Assembly (NCBI RefSeq): GCF_014197135.1
Contig: NZ_JACIFA010000017.1
Coordinates: 1 to 64,000 of the forward strand
DNA: 64,000 nucleotides
Reading direction: 5' to 3'
Source of the DNA: Sphingomonas zeae
Lineage (GTDB): Bacteria > Pseudomonadota > Alphaproteobacteria > Sphingomonadales > Sphingomonadaceae
The notes under the pieces were generated by a model, which was given only the letters and a program-made list of their open reading frames with translations, had not been told where the DNA came from and did no database searches. The translations under genes were made by a program, and so were the position numbers. This document shows positions 19,421-27,817 of the stretch, in pieces. Each line of letters starts with the position of its first letter. Positions within the stretch are counted from its first letter, which is position 1.

Positions 19421-20393
19421 TCTCCACGATCTGGGCGGTCGCCATATCTTTTTGACCGGGGGAACGGGGGCGGTCGGCCGGACCCTCCTCGATTATCTGG
19501 ATCAATGCCGGGCGGTGGGTGATGGCTTTCACGTTACGGTGCTGACGCGCGATGCCGCTGGCTTTGCCGCCCGCCATCCGGTGCAGGCCGCCCTCCCTTG
19601 GCTGACGTTGGTCAATGGCGACCTGGGCGCCCTCCCCGCCCTACCGGTCGGCGTCACGGATGTAGTCCATGCCGCAGCGGACACGCATATTGGCCAGGGG
19701 CGCGTCGCCTGGATCGACCAGATCGTCGGGGGCACACGCGCTTTGCTCGACGCCAGCCGTGCCGCGGGTGCCGATCGTTTTCTGTTGGTAAGCTCTGGCG
19801 CGGTTTACGGCCCCCAGCCGCCGTCGATACCTCGTCTGCGAGAGGATTATATTGGCGCGCCGGACACCCTGCTGACCGGGTCGACCTATGGCCAGGCCAA
19901 GCGTGTGGCGGAACAGCTATGCACGATCTTCCACGCCGAATATGGCCTGTCGACCGTCATTGCGCGTCTGTTTGCCTTTGGCAGTGCCCATATTCCACGC
20001 GATGGCCGCTATGCCCTAGGCAGCTTCATCCGCGATGCCCTGTCCGATGACGATGCGCCGATCCGCATCGCAGGAGACGGCACCGCCGTGCGCTCCTATC
20101 TGAGCGGCCATGATATGGCCCATGCCTTGATTACCGCCCTGTGCCTGGGCACGCCCGGGCAGGCCTATAATGTCGGTTCGGAAGCGCCGGTCACGATAGC
20201 GGAACTGGCGAGGCGGGTACGGGATCGCTTGTCGCCTGGCCGAGATGTCGAAATCCTAGGCGCGGCGGGCGACGGCCAACGATCGCTCTACGTACCGGAT
20301 GTGACGCGCATCGCCGCCCTGGGGGCTGCGTCCCAAACCGATCTGGATGCCGTGATCGACGACGCCGCTGGCCACTACGTCTCCCGCGCATAG
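19407..20393 (+). CDS. NAD(P)-dependent extended SDR, sugar epimerase/reductase-like
   Basis: 328 aa. The Rossmann motif is FLTGGTGAVGRTLLDYL, LLVSSGAVYG gives the active-site Ser, and STYGQAKRVAEQL gives YxxxK. The C-terminal half has YNVGSEAPVTIAELARRVRD, usual in nucleotide-sugar enzymes. ATG 19407 overlaps the transketolase C-subunit by 14 bp; GTG 19392 and 19413 are alternatives. Its place right after the split transketolase makes it a good candidate for the reductase acting on the keto product, as YerF does after YerE in yersiniose synthesis. It could also be the missing abequose/paratose-type C4 reductase. Confidence 0.82.
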   Translation: MPVPDLHDLGGRHIFLTGGTGAVGRTLLDYLDQCRAVGDGFHVTVLTRDAAGFAARHPVQAALPWLTLVNGDLGALPALPVGVTDVVHAAADTHIGQGRVAWIDQIVGGTRALLDASRAAGADRFLLVSSGAVYGPQPPSIPRLREDYIGAPDTLLTGSTYGQAKRVAEQLCTIFHAEYGLSTVIARLFAFGSAHIPRDGRYALGSFIRDALSDDDAPIRIAGDGTAVRSYLSGHDMAHALITALCLGTPGQAYNVGSEAPVTIAELARRVRDRLSPGRDVEILGAAGDGQRSLYVPDVTRIAALGAASQTDLDAVIDDAAGHYVSRA

Positions 20394-20403
20394 GAACCAA
20401 CCC

Positions 20404-21633
20404 ATGCGCATACCCGACTCGTTCCGCAGCGTGCGTCTGCTTTTCGACGTAGGTTTTCTGGCGATGCTGCGCGTCGTCGCGATCGTGATCGGGTTGGCGT
20501 ACGTCAAAATCTATACCAACCGCCTGCCGCCCGATGCCTTGGGCATATTCTTCTACCTCGGCACGCTTTCGTATCTTCTCAACGCGTTGCTATTCGTGCC
20601 CTTCGACTTCTACCTCCAAGCCTATTGCTCGCGGGCCGGAGAGCGGTTGCCGGTCGGGCCTGTGGCACGCATGACCGCCGGCGTTCTTGCCGCCGCGCTC
20701 ATCTTGGTGGCCGCGATCGGCGCGATCTTGGTCGCGCTGGGGCAACTTGCCATTCTCGACATCGTGAGCCTCTATATCGTCGCTGTGCTGCTGTTCGGCT
20801 GCATCAGCCTGCGCAATCTGCTCAACAACCGTGGTCATCGGCGTATTGTCGCAGGCGCGCTGGTCTTCGAGGCGGCGGGCCGGGTCTGTGCCTTCGTCTC
20901 GCTCATTCTATTCCTGACCCCATCGGGACGACTGCTGTTCGCCAGCGCGGGGATCGCATTATTCCTGGAGTTGATCGGACTGGCGATCTATGCCGCGATC
21001 CGCCTGCAATGGGCGACCGATGCCACGCCTCCCGCATCACCGGCCCTGATACCCGCCACGGCACCGGTATCCGTATCGGCGGCCTGCAATCTGGTTCAGC
21101 TGCAAGCCTATCGGACCATGTACCCCTGGGCGGGCAATCCGGCGCCCGCTGCGATCTTCGCCGTAGTGGCGAATGTGGGATCGGCGGGCATGTCCGCCGT
21201 CGGGCAGATCTTTGCGCAGATATTATTGCCCCGGATCTATCAAAGCCAAGGCACCTATATCCGGCATTATATTCGCTGGGCGTTGCTCCTGACCCTTGCG
21301 GTCGCAGCCTTTGCCTGGATTGCCGCACCCATGCTGGTGGCATTCATCACTTCACCGCAGTACAGCGCCCACGCCGAACTGATGGTGTTCGGCGTTCTGC
21401 TGGAAGGAGCGAATGTCATCGTGTCAGCCGTAACGGTCGGATCGATGCTGAAGGACGATACCCGCCGTCTCATGGTGTGGAACATCGCAGGTGCCGTGGT
21501 CGGCGCTGCGGGTTACGCCGTGGCGCTGACGATCGCACCTGCAAGCCCCGCCGCGATCGGATTGGCCCTGCTCCTATCACAGGTGGTGGTCCTGGGCGGG
21601 CTTGGCCTCAACGCACGGAGACGAAATTCGTGA
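20404..21633 (+). CDS. Wzx-like polysaccharide flippase
   Basis: 409 aa with about 10-12 membrane helices spread along the whole protein, in the MOP/polysaccharide-transport superfamily pattern. It begins with a conserved-looking MLRVVAIVIGLAYVKIYTNR segment and DALGIFFYLGTLSYLL. It should flip the undecaprenyl-linked repeat unit to the periplasm. No other flippase is present in the window, which supports the assignment. It lies 10 bp after the SDR and overlaps the next gene by GTGA. Confidence 0.75.
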   Translation: MRIPDSFRSVRLLFDVGFLAMLRVVAIVIGLAYVKIYTNRLPPDALGIFFYLGTLSYLLNALLFVPFDFYLQAYCSRAGERLPVGPVARMTAGVLAAALILVAAIGAILVALGQLAILDIVSLYIVAVLLFGCISLRNLLNNRGHRRIVAGALVFEAAGRVCAFVSLILFLTPSGRLLFASAGIALFLELIGLAIYAAIRLQWATDATPPASPALIPATAPVSVSAACNLVQLQAYRTMYPWAGNPAPAAIFAVVANVGSAGMSAVGQIFAQILLPRIYQSQGTYIRHYIRWALLLTLAVAAFAWIAAPMLVAFITSPQYSAHAELMVFGVLLEGANVIVSAVTVGSMLKDDTRRLMVWNIAGAVVGAAGYAVALTIAPASPAAIGLALLLSQVVVLGGLGLNARRRNS

Positions 21634-22508
21634 CCGATCACACGGACGCGACGATCACATGGGTCGTCTTCACCTATAACGAAGCCGCGCGCATCGAACG
21701 CGTCGTCCGCAACCTGCGTGCGAGCGGCCCTGTTCTGGTTGTCGACAATTACAGTGCCGACGACACGTGTCGTCTGGCCGAAAGCCTCGGCGCTCGAATC
21801 CTGCTCAACAAAAACCCTGGCTGGGTCGAAGACGAAGACACGGCGCGGGCCGTGAAGGCGGCGGTGCAGACCCCATGGATATATTGGGGTTATGCCGATG
21901 AGATGATGTCCCCCGAAACAATCGATCACCTGAAGGCGATCGTCTCCAAGGGGCATCATGACGTGGTCAGCATCGGTAAGAAGAACTATTTTTATGGCAG
22001 CTTCTGCGAAGATGCCTTTGCGGGTGGCGCGCTTCCCCGGCTGTTTCGAAAAGATGCGATAGATTTTACCGGAAACGTCATCCACCATTTCGGCCGCATC
22101 ACGGTGCCCGACGATCGCGTATATCACGCCGATCCCAAGCGTTTTTTCGTCCATCAGTTCATCTCGCACTCGACGGGTACAATGCTGGGCAATCTCGACC
22201 GCTATTCAGACATCGAGGCACAGCGTGGTTCCGCTCCGCATCCGATGCGGATGATGGCCGGGCTACTCAAGACGTTTCTGGTCAACTATTTCGTGCGCCA
22301 TGGCTATCGCGCCGGACGCGAAGGCTTTTTTTATTGCTTCTACAATCTGGTCTATGACGTCTTTCTGGCGATGCGCCGGTTCGAACGTGAGCATGGATAC
22401 GACCGGACCACGATCGAACGCCGCAATGACCGCTGGCGAGACGCCATATTGCGGCAGCAGGGCGAAGCGCCCGAAGCCGTTGATACTTCAACGCGGGTAA
22501 TGCCATGA
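21630..22508 (+). CDS. family 2 glycosyltransferase
   Basis: 292 aa from GTG 21630, behind GGAG and overlapping the flippase stop. The GT-A fold opens with WVVFTYNEAARIERVVRNLR and VLVVDNYSADDTCRLAESLG. WIYWGYADEMMSP sits where the metal-binding DXD-like motif is expected, in modified form. A basic C-terminal part (YFVRHGYRAGREGFFYCFYN) resembles a membrane-associated helix. It overlaps the next gene by ATGA. Donor and acceptor are unknown. Longer upstream reading in this frame is a shadow of the flippase gene. Confidence 0.85.
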   Translation: MTDHTDATITWVVFTYNEAARIERVVRNLRASGPVLVVDNYSADDTCRLAESLGARILLNKNPGWVEDEDTARAVKAAVQTPWIYWGYADEMMSPETIDHLKAIVSKGHHDVVSIGKKNYFYGSFCEDAFAGGALPRLFRKDAIDFTGNVIHHFGRITVPDDRVYHADPKRFFVHQFISHSTGTMLGNLDRYSDIEAQRGSAPHPMRMMAGLLKTFLVNYFVRHGYRAGREGFFYCFYNLVYDVFLAMRRFEREHGYDRTTIERRNDRWRDAILRQQGEAPEAVDTSTRVMP

Positions 22509-23557
22509 TGTCCGATTCTCTGGCAAATTTGCCGAGCTTGCTGACCGAGCCTAGTGCCCTGTCGCTTGGTGACGCGGGCTATCATCTCGCGTTCGCCAAA
22601 GAAAGGGACACGGATGTCCGGCCGCTGGTGACCATTGCCATTCCAACCTTTAATCGGCCCCACCTGCTGCGCGAAACCCTGGAATCGGTCTGGTCACAGG
22701 AAGGTTTTACCGACTACGACGTCATCATCGTCGACAATGCCTCGACTGCAGAGAATGTCGGTGCCGTCCTTGCCCTGTTGCGGGACGCCAAGCGTCCCGT
22801 CCGTTATTATGTCAATGACGCCAATATGGGCGTGTTTCGCAACTGGAACCGCTGCCTCGATCTGGCGCAAGGCCAGTGGGTCAGCATTCTCAACGACGAC
22901 GACCTTCTTAAGCCGACATTTCTGCGCGACATGATGCGCGAAATTGACGATGCGATGCAGGTCGATGCGATGATCTGCCGCGCCGAGCTGTTGGACCAGC
23001 GGGCCGAGAACGTTCGGACCGAAGAGAAAGCCACAACGCTTCATGCTCGCATCGTCTCGGCCTTACGGTTCAGGGGACGCGCACGTATCCGCTTGACGCC
23101 CAAGCGGCTATTCTGGGCGAACATTGCAGGCAGTTCGCTTGGCAGCCTGTATCGACGCCAAGCGGTGATGGAACTCGGCGGCTTCGATCCTGACGAAGCC
23201 CCGATCGCTGATTACGTGCTCAATGTCCGGCTCGCGGCGAGAGGCCGGTTCCTGCAGACCCATCGGCAACTGGCTAAAGTACGCCTTCAGGTGAACGAGA
23301 CGATGAACCCGGACACGCTCAAAGGCGTGTTAGTGCGCAATTTCCAATTACGTTCTCGGTTGATTACCGAGGGTCTAGTCCCGAAGCGATGGTCCCACTG
23401 GCTACGCCCCCTTTTGGCCCACGAGTTGGGTGCGGCGATGGCGCATTGGCACCAGTCGCCAAGCACGCAGGACGTTGCACATATTCTGAGCATCGCGCCC
23501 CCAAACACCAAGGCGCGATGGATGTATCTGACGCGTATCCTGTATGGAGGCGTCTAA
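22505..23557 (+). CDS. family 2 glycosyltransferase
   Basis: 350 aa. VTIAIPTFNRPHLLRETLES and VIIVDNASTAENVGAV open the GT-A domain, and WVSILNDDDLLKP is the DXD region. GGFDPDEAPIADYVLNVRL matches the acceptor-side ED-type motif of family 2. It starts in the ATGATG that overlaps the preceding stop. It has a 40-residue N-terminal extension before the catalytic fold. Confidence 0.88.
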   Translation: MMSDSLANLPSLLTEPSALSLGDAGYHLAFAKERDTDVRPLVTIAIPTFNRPHLLRETLESVWSQEGFTDYDVIIVDNASTAENVGAVLALLRDAKRPVRYYVNDANMGVFRNWNRCLDLAQGQWVSILNDDDLLKPTFLRDMMREIDDAMQVDAMICRAELLDQRAENVRTEEKATTLHARIVSALRFRGRARIRLTPKRLFWANIAGSSLGSLYRRQAVMELGGFDPDEAPIADYVLNVRLAARGRFLQTHRQLAKVRLQVNETMNPDTLKGVLVRNFQLRSRLITEGLVPKRWSHWLRPLLAHELGAAMAHWHQSPSTQDVAHILSIAPPNTKARWMYLTRILYGGV

Positions 23558-23644
23558 ACAGCTCATCAGACTGTTTTAGCCGCTAGCGGCCCAAATTGAG
23601 ATCCGGTAGACACTTTCCTAGTACGCCGGCCGTTCGAGAGTGTG

Positions 23645-24856
23645 ATGCTACTTTTCTTCATCTTGGCCATGCTTTTTATCCTACATGCACAGTTCCTCAT
23701 AAGGAATATTGTGTTTGGAACATATGAGTCTACTTTTTTTCAGTTCACCCAGTCTTATCTTTTTGACAGACACATTGCCACTTTAAGCCTTTTATTCACG
23801 GTACTCTGTGCGGCCGCCTTTACGGTCAGCTATAGATACATATATGGCCAGCGTTTACAGCCAGTCCAGCTCGCACCGGTAACTGGCAATAATATTGACG
23901 CTATAATGCGTATTTGTCTATTTTTTGGCCTTACGCAGGCAACGGCGAATTTCGCCTTGGCTTATATATCCGGATTTCAATATCAAGCCATGGCGGAGAC
24001 GTTGGAATCCAGCGCATTCATATTCGAACTTCGCATTATATTTCTGCTCTGCTTTTCTTATCTTTCGTTGAATGTAGCACCCCGAACATTGTGGCGCGGT
24101 CACCAATATCGCTTCTTCCGTCTTGTGGTGTTTGTGTACACCTTGTCGGTGTTGGTGGTGCAGTCGCGATCACGCGTGTTCGAGTTGCTCGCAGTTCCAA
24201 TTTTTGCCTATCTTATGTGGTCGGGGGACAAGGTTCGCTGGCGCTACATCGGAGCGCTTTTGATTGCTCTGACCGTGCCGAACCTGATCGTGCTTGGACG
24301 CCTGGGCATGCCGGGGAGCTTTGGCGCTCTGATGAGTGGCTTGTTTTCGATCGAATACAGCGTCATTCTCAACAACATCTTGGGCGGTGCCATCGAACAC
24401 CGTTATGTGGTGCAAGAGCCGCTGACATTCCTCAAGTCGCTCTGGCTCATCATCCCCTCTCCCGTGCGCACCCTACTCGGCATCGAGGTTATCAAGAGCG
24501 AAGCCTATGATGCGCTGGTTCATATCGCGGATGTCCGCAATGGCGGTTATTCCATGTTGGCCGAGATGTTCCAGAATTTCGGCTGGTGGTCTTTCCTGGT
24601 GTTCGCCCTGATGGGCTGGATCATTGGTTGGCTAAACAAGCGTGCATTCTATGTCGGCCATGCCGATATCTTCGCTGCCATGGCACCGTTGATCTATACC
24701 GGTTTCATACTCGGACTTCGCAACGACTTTGGTGTTTTTCTGAAGTTTGCTATTCAGTTGTTGTTGATCGCACTGTTCCTGCGTGTCCTGACGCCACGGG
24801 CAGCCCTTAAGGCGGTTACGCCAGCCTCCACCCGATCGGATTCGAAACCCAAATGA
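23645..24856 (+). CDS. Wzy-like polysaccharide polymerase (multi-spanning membrane protein)
   Basis: 403 aa (ATG 23645; GTG 23642 is equivalent) with about 10-11 hydrophobic segments and low similarity to anything I can name, typical of Wzy. A periplasmic-loop-like stretch (VVQEPLTFLKSLWLIIPSPV, then AYDALVHIADVRNGGYSMLAEM) precedes an alternating Phe/Trp/Gly-rich helix run, as in O-antigen polymerases. The first 500 bp and the 80 bp ahead of it are more A+T-rich than the rest of the operon, a common trait of transferred wzy genes. Only an 87-bp gap separates it from the preceding gene, so it is in the same operon. Confidence 0.72.
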   Translation: MLLFFILAMLFILHAQFLIRNIVFGTYESTFFQFTQSYLFDRHIATLSLLFTVLCAAAFTVSYRYIYGQRLQPVQLAPVTGNNIDAIMRICLFFGLTQATANFALAYISGFQYQAMAETLESSAFIFELRIIFLLCFSYLSLNVAPRTLWRGHQYRFFRLVVFVYTLSVLVVQSRSRVFELLAVPIFAYLMWSGDKVRWRYIGALLIALTVPNLIVLGRLGMPGSFGALMSGLFSIEYSVILNNILGGAIEHRYVVQEPLTFLKSLWLIIPSPVRTLLGIEVIKSEAYDALVHIADVRNGGYSMLAEMFQNFGWWSFLVFALMGWIIGWLNKRAFYVGHADIFAAMAPLIYTGFILGLRNDFGVFLKFAIQLLLIALFLRVLTPRAALKAVTPASTRSDSKPK

Positions 24857-25968
24857 GTGGTATCTCTACGACCGCGCCCGACAGGTTGGTCTTCGACAAT
24901 ATCGTCTTCTCGCTCCAACGAACCGGCGGAATCAGTCGGTTCTGGTCGAAGCTGGTCGAACGGCATGAGGGAAACCCGTCGGCCCGCTTTGTCGAACATG
25001 CCTCGCTGATCAATCTCTACCGAGAGACGTTGGCATTGGCGCCCCAAGCCATAATATCCGATCATCGCCTTCCGCTCCGTGTAGCACGTTATCTGGATTT
25101 CCGCCGGGGATTTGGTGGAGAGCGGCACATCTTTCATTCAAGCTACTACCGCTCCAATCGCCATCCTGACGCGATCAATGTTGCCACCATTCATGACCTG
25201 ATTTACGAAAAATTCGAACGCGGGTTGGCTCGCACTGTCCATATCCAGCAAAAGTCGCGCGCTTTGCGTCTCGCCGACTGCCTAGTCTGCGTATCCGAAG
25301 CGACACGTCGCGATCTCGTTGAGCATTATCCCTTCTGCAACGACAAGCGGATCGAGGTCATCCCCAATGGCGTGGATCCCACCGACAGCGCGATCGAACC
25401 ACCGGTTCTGCCCGCCGCACTGACGGGGCGGCGCTTCATATTGTATGTTGGCCACCGCGGTGCCTGCAAAGGATTTGACCGGACCTATGATCTGCTCTGC
25501 GCCTTGCCGAGTGACATTGCCTGTGTCGTCGTCGGGAGCGGCTTTTCGCCGGAGGAAACACGCGCGATTGCAGCACATGGTCTTGCCGATCGGTTCTTTA
25601 GCCTTGGCCGCGTGGACGATGCGACCTTGTCTGGTCTCTATGCGGCTGCATCGTTTTTCTTTTTCCCGTCCCTATACGAAGGCTTCGGCATTCCGCCCAT
25701 CGAAGCGATGCAGCATGGCTGTCCGGTACTTGCGACGAACCGCTCTTCCGTTCCCGAGGTCGTGGGGGATGCGGCGCTGCTGTTCGATCCTGACGATCGC
25801 GACATGATGATACGCCATGCCCTTGTCATTTTGTCGGGCGCAAACATCGAGGCGCTGCGCGAACGCGGCCGCGCTCGCGCAGCAATATTGGAATGGCGCC
25901 ACGCATTGGACCGATACGATGCCCTGTACGCCGATCTTCTGGCTGATATCGGCCTGAGGAAGAACTGA
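24853..25968 (+). CDS. family 4 glycosyltransferase
   Basis: 371 aa, GT-B fold. NVATIHDLIYEKFERG and LVCVSEATRRDLVEHY lie in the N-terminal domain. VIPNGVD, ILYVGHRGACKGFDRTYDLL and FFPSLYEGFGIPPIEAM (the E-x7-E donor motif) lie in the C-terminal domain. It resembles mannosyl/rhamnosyl-type GT4 enzymes, but specificity is not readable. It overlaps both neighbours (ATGA before, TGATG after). Confidence 0.92.
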   Translation: MSGISTTAPDRLVFDNIVFSLQRTGGISRFWSKLVERHEGNPSARFVEHASLINLYRETLALAPQAIISDHRLPLRVARYLDFRRGFGGERHIFHSSYYRSNRHPDAINVATIHDLIYEKFERGLARTVHIQQKSRALRLADCLVCVSEATRRDLVEHYPFCNDKRIEVIPNGVDPTDSAIEPPVLPAALTGRRFILYVGHRGACKGFDRTYDLLCALPSDIACVVVGSGFSPEETRAIAAHGLADRFFSLGRVDDATLSGLYAAASFFFFPSLYEGFGIPPIEAMQHGCPVLATNRSSVPEVVGDAALLFDPDDRDMMIRHALVILSGANIEALRERGRARAAILEWRHALDRYDALYADLLADIGLRKN

Positions 25969-26798
25969 TGTATTCGGTTGTAATCCTGACGCGTGACGAA
26001 GCGGTCAATATTGGTGATTGCATCGCCTCCATCCCAACCGACGACATTGTCGTGCTGGACTCCCATAGCACGGACGATACCTGCGACATTGCGTCGGCCG
26101 CTGGCGCCCGCATATTCAAGCGGGACTTCGACAATTATGCAGCCCAGCGCAACGCCGCGCTCGATCTGCCCGGCTACCGTCATCCGTGGGTTCTGATGCT
26201 GGATGCCGACGAGCGTATGACACCCGCGCTTCACGCCGAAATCGTAAGACGCCTCGGTACGGCAGGCCCCGATATCGGGATGTTCCGGATGCGCCGCCAG
26301 GACATGTTCTTGGGCCGTTGGCTACAGAGAAGTTCGGGCTACCCTACATGGTTCGGCAGACTATTGCGACTAGGCTCTGTCCGGGTGGAGCGGGAGATCA
26401 ACGAGGAATTCTGCACATCACTGGGCATTGGCGAGTTGGAAAACCACATCATCCATTTTCCGTTCAACCGCGGTATCGCCTATTGGTTCGAACGCCATAA
26501 TCGCTATTCGACAATGGAGGCACTAGTACTGGCTCAGGAAAGGTCTCGCCCTATCGCATGGCGCGACCTTTTGTCGGGTGACCCGCTGGCACGCCGGAAG
26601 GCAGCCAAGCAGCTCGCCTATCGTATGCCCGGCCGCCCGACACTGATCTTCCTGTACCTATACGTGCTGCGCGCCGGTTTTCGGGACGGCCGACCGGGTC
26701 TGTTGTTCTGCCGCATGCGAACTCTCTATGAGCGCATGATTGATCTTAAGGTATCGGCTGCCCGGTACTCCTCATCCAGCGAGAATCGCCTGCCATGA
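25968..26798 (+). CDS. family 2 glycosyltransferase, WaaE-like
   Basis: 276 aa. It begins YSVVILTRDEAVNIGDCIAS and IVVLDSHSTDDTCDIA. The DXD motif is in VLMLDADERMTPAL, the form seen in WaaE/KdtX-type beta-1,4-glucosyltransferases. The later WLQRSSGYPTWFGRLLRLG and HFPFNRGIAYWFERHNRYS match the same group. It starts at the ATG of TGATG and overlaps the next gene by ATGA. Confidence 0.9.
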   Translation: MYSVVILTRDEAVNIGDCIASIPTDDIVVLDSHSTDDTCDIASAAGARIFKRDFDNYAAQRNAALDLPGYRHPWVLMLDADERMTPALHAEIVRRLGTAGPDIGMFRMRRQDMFLGRWLQRSSGYPTWFGRLLRLGSVRVEREINEEFCTSLGIGELENHIIHFPFNRGIAYWFERHNRYSTMEALVLAQERSRPIAWRDLLSGDPLARRKAAKQLAYRMPGRPTLIFLYLYVLRAGFRDGRPGLLFCRMRTLYERMIDLKVSAARYSSSSENRLP

Positions 26799-27550
26799 AA
26801 GTTTCGGTGGTTACAGCCGTCTATAACAATGTCGCCGAGATCGAGACGGCGATTACCTCTGTCCTGTCGCAGCGTGGCGTAAATGTGGAACTGGTTGTCG
26901 TCGATGGCGGCAGCACCGATGGAACATGTGATGTGCTGGACCGGTACCGCAATCACTTCGGAGCCTATGTCTCCGCGCGCGATGGCGGCATATATCCGGC
27001 TCTGAACCGCGGGCTTTCGCTGGCGACAGGAGACTATGTCGGCTTTCTCCATTCAGATGATCTTTTTGCATCGGTAGATGCCTTGGCAACGCTGTTCGGC
27101 GAACTGGGCAGCGCGCGGCCGGACGCGGTCTGGGGTGATTTGGACTATGTTCGCAAAAAAGATCCAACTGCCATCGTCAGGCATTGGGAATCTACGCCGT
27201 TTACATCGCGACGGTTGCGCTTCGGATGGATGCCACCTCATCCATCGCTATACGTGCGCCGAGATCGCTTCCTAGAACTTGGGGGCTTTGACCAGACGAT
27301 GCGGATCGCTGCCGACTATGACTTTATTTTACGATTGTTCGGAGGTGGCGGTGATTTCCGCTACTTTCCGGGCACTATCGTCAAAATGCGTATGGGTGGC
27401 GCGAGCAATCGTTCGGTATCTGCGGTCATCCGTAAGTCCCGGGAGGACGCGCTTGCCCTGCGTCGTGCGGGGATTCCGGTAATTCCTGCCATTCTGGCAA
27501 AAAACTTTTCTAAGATTCCACAGCTCCTGCCTTGGCGGCGCCCCGCCTGA
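26795..27550 (+). CDS. family 2 glycosyltransferase
   Basis: 251 aa. MKVSVVTAVYNNVAEIETAI and VVVDGGSTDGTCDVLDRY give the nucleotide-binding half. ARDGGIYPALNRGLSLATGD and VGFLHSDDLFA carry the DXD-like motif typical of the WcaE/colanic-acid subgroup. GGFDQTMRIAADYDFILRLF is the acceptor-side motif. It is the last gene of the plus-strand operon that begins with the split transketolase. Confidence 0.9.
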   Translation: MKVSVVTAVYNNVAEIETAITSVLSQRGVNVELVVVDGGSTDGTCDVLDRYRNHFGAYVSARDGGIYPALNRGLSLATGDYVGFLHSDDLFASVDALATLFGELGSARPDAVWGDLDYVRKKDPTAIVRHWESTPFTSRRLRFGWMPPHPSLYVRRDRFLELGGFDQTMRIAADYDFILRLFGGGGDFRYFPGTIVKMRMGGASNRSVSAVIRKSREDALALRRAGIPVIPAILAKNFSKIPQLLPWRRPA

Positions 27551-27817
27551 TCGGCGGCTACGCCGGCCCTGCCATTTGGATAACAAAGTCGCATGCTTAT
27601 CGGTAACATACCAGTAAGCTGAGGTGCATCTCCACTCATCTGATCAGTGGAATTTACCGCCCAAGGTCCGTTCGCATTCAAACAGCGACGGAGGTGAAAT
27701 GGTAGGCTGCCAACCCGATTACTCCCCATTCGGAAGCAAAGCGCCGACAAAGGCGGCGCTTCCAAAACTGGCGGCTGGGCTTATCGTGCCGTTCGCAGGA
27801 TTGCTTCTCCAATGACG
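27551..27817. other. intergenic region at end of polysaccharide operon
   Basis: No gene seen. A hairpin with 7-bp arms AAGCGCC (27739-27745)/GGCGCTT (27755-27761) lies between the convergent glycosyltransferase and winged-helix genes and may end one or both transcripts. It marks the border between the polysaccharide locus and the plasmid-maintenance region. Confidence 0.5.

Noticed and set aside
20625-21629. Extended N-terminus of the glycosyltransferase at 21630, overlapping the flippase gene
   Set aside because: The extra 335 residues are a shadow of the flippase frame. GTG 21630 has a ribosome site and a GTGA overlap like others in this operon.
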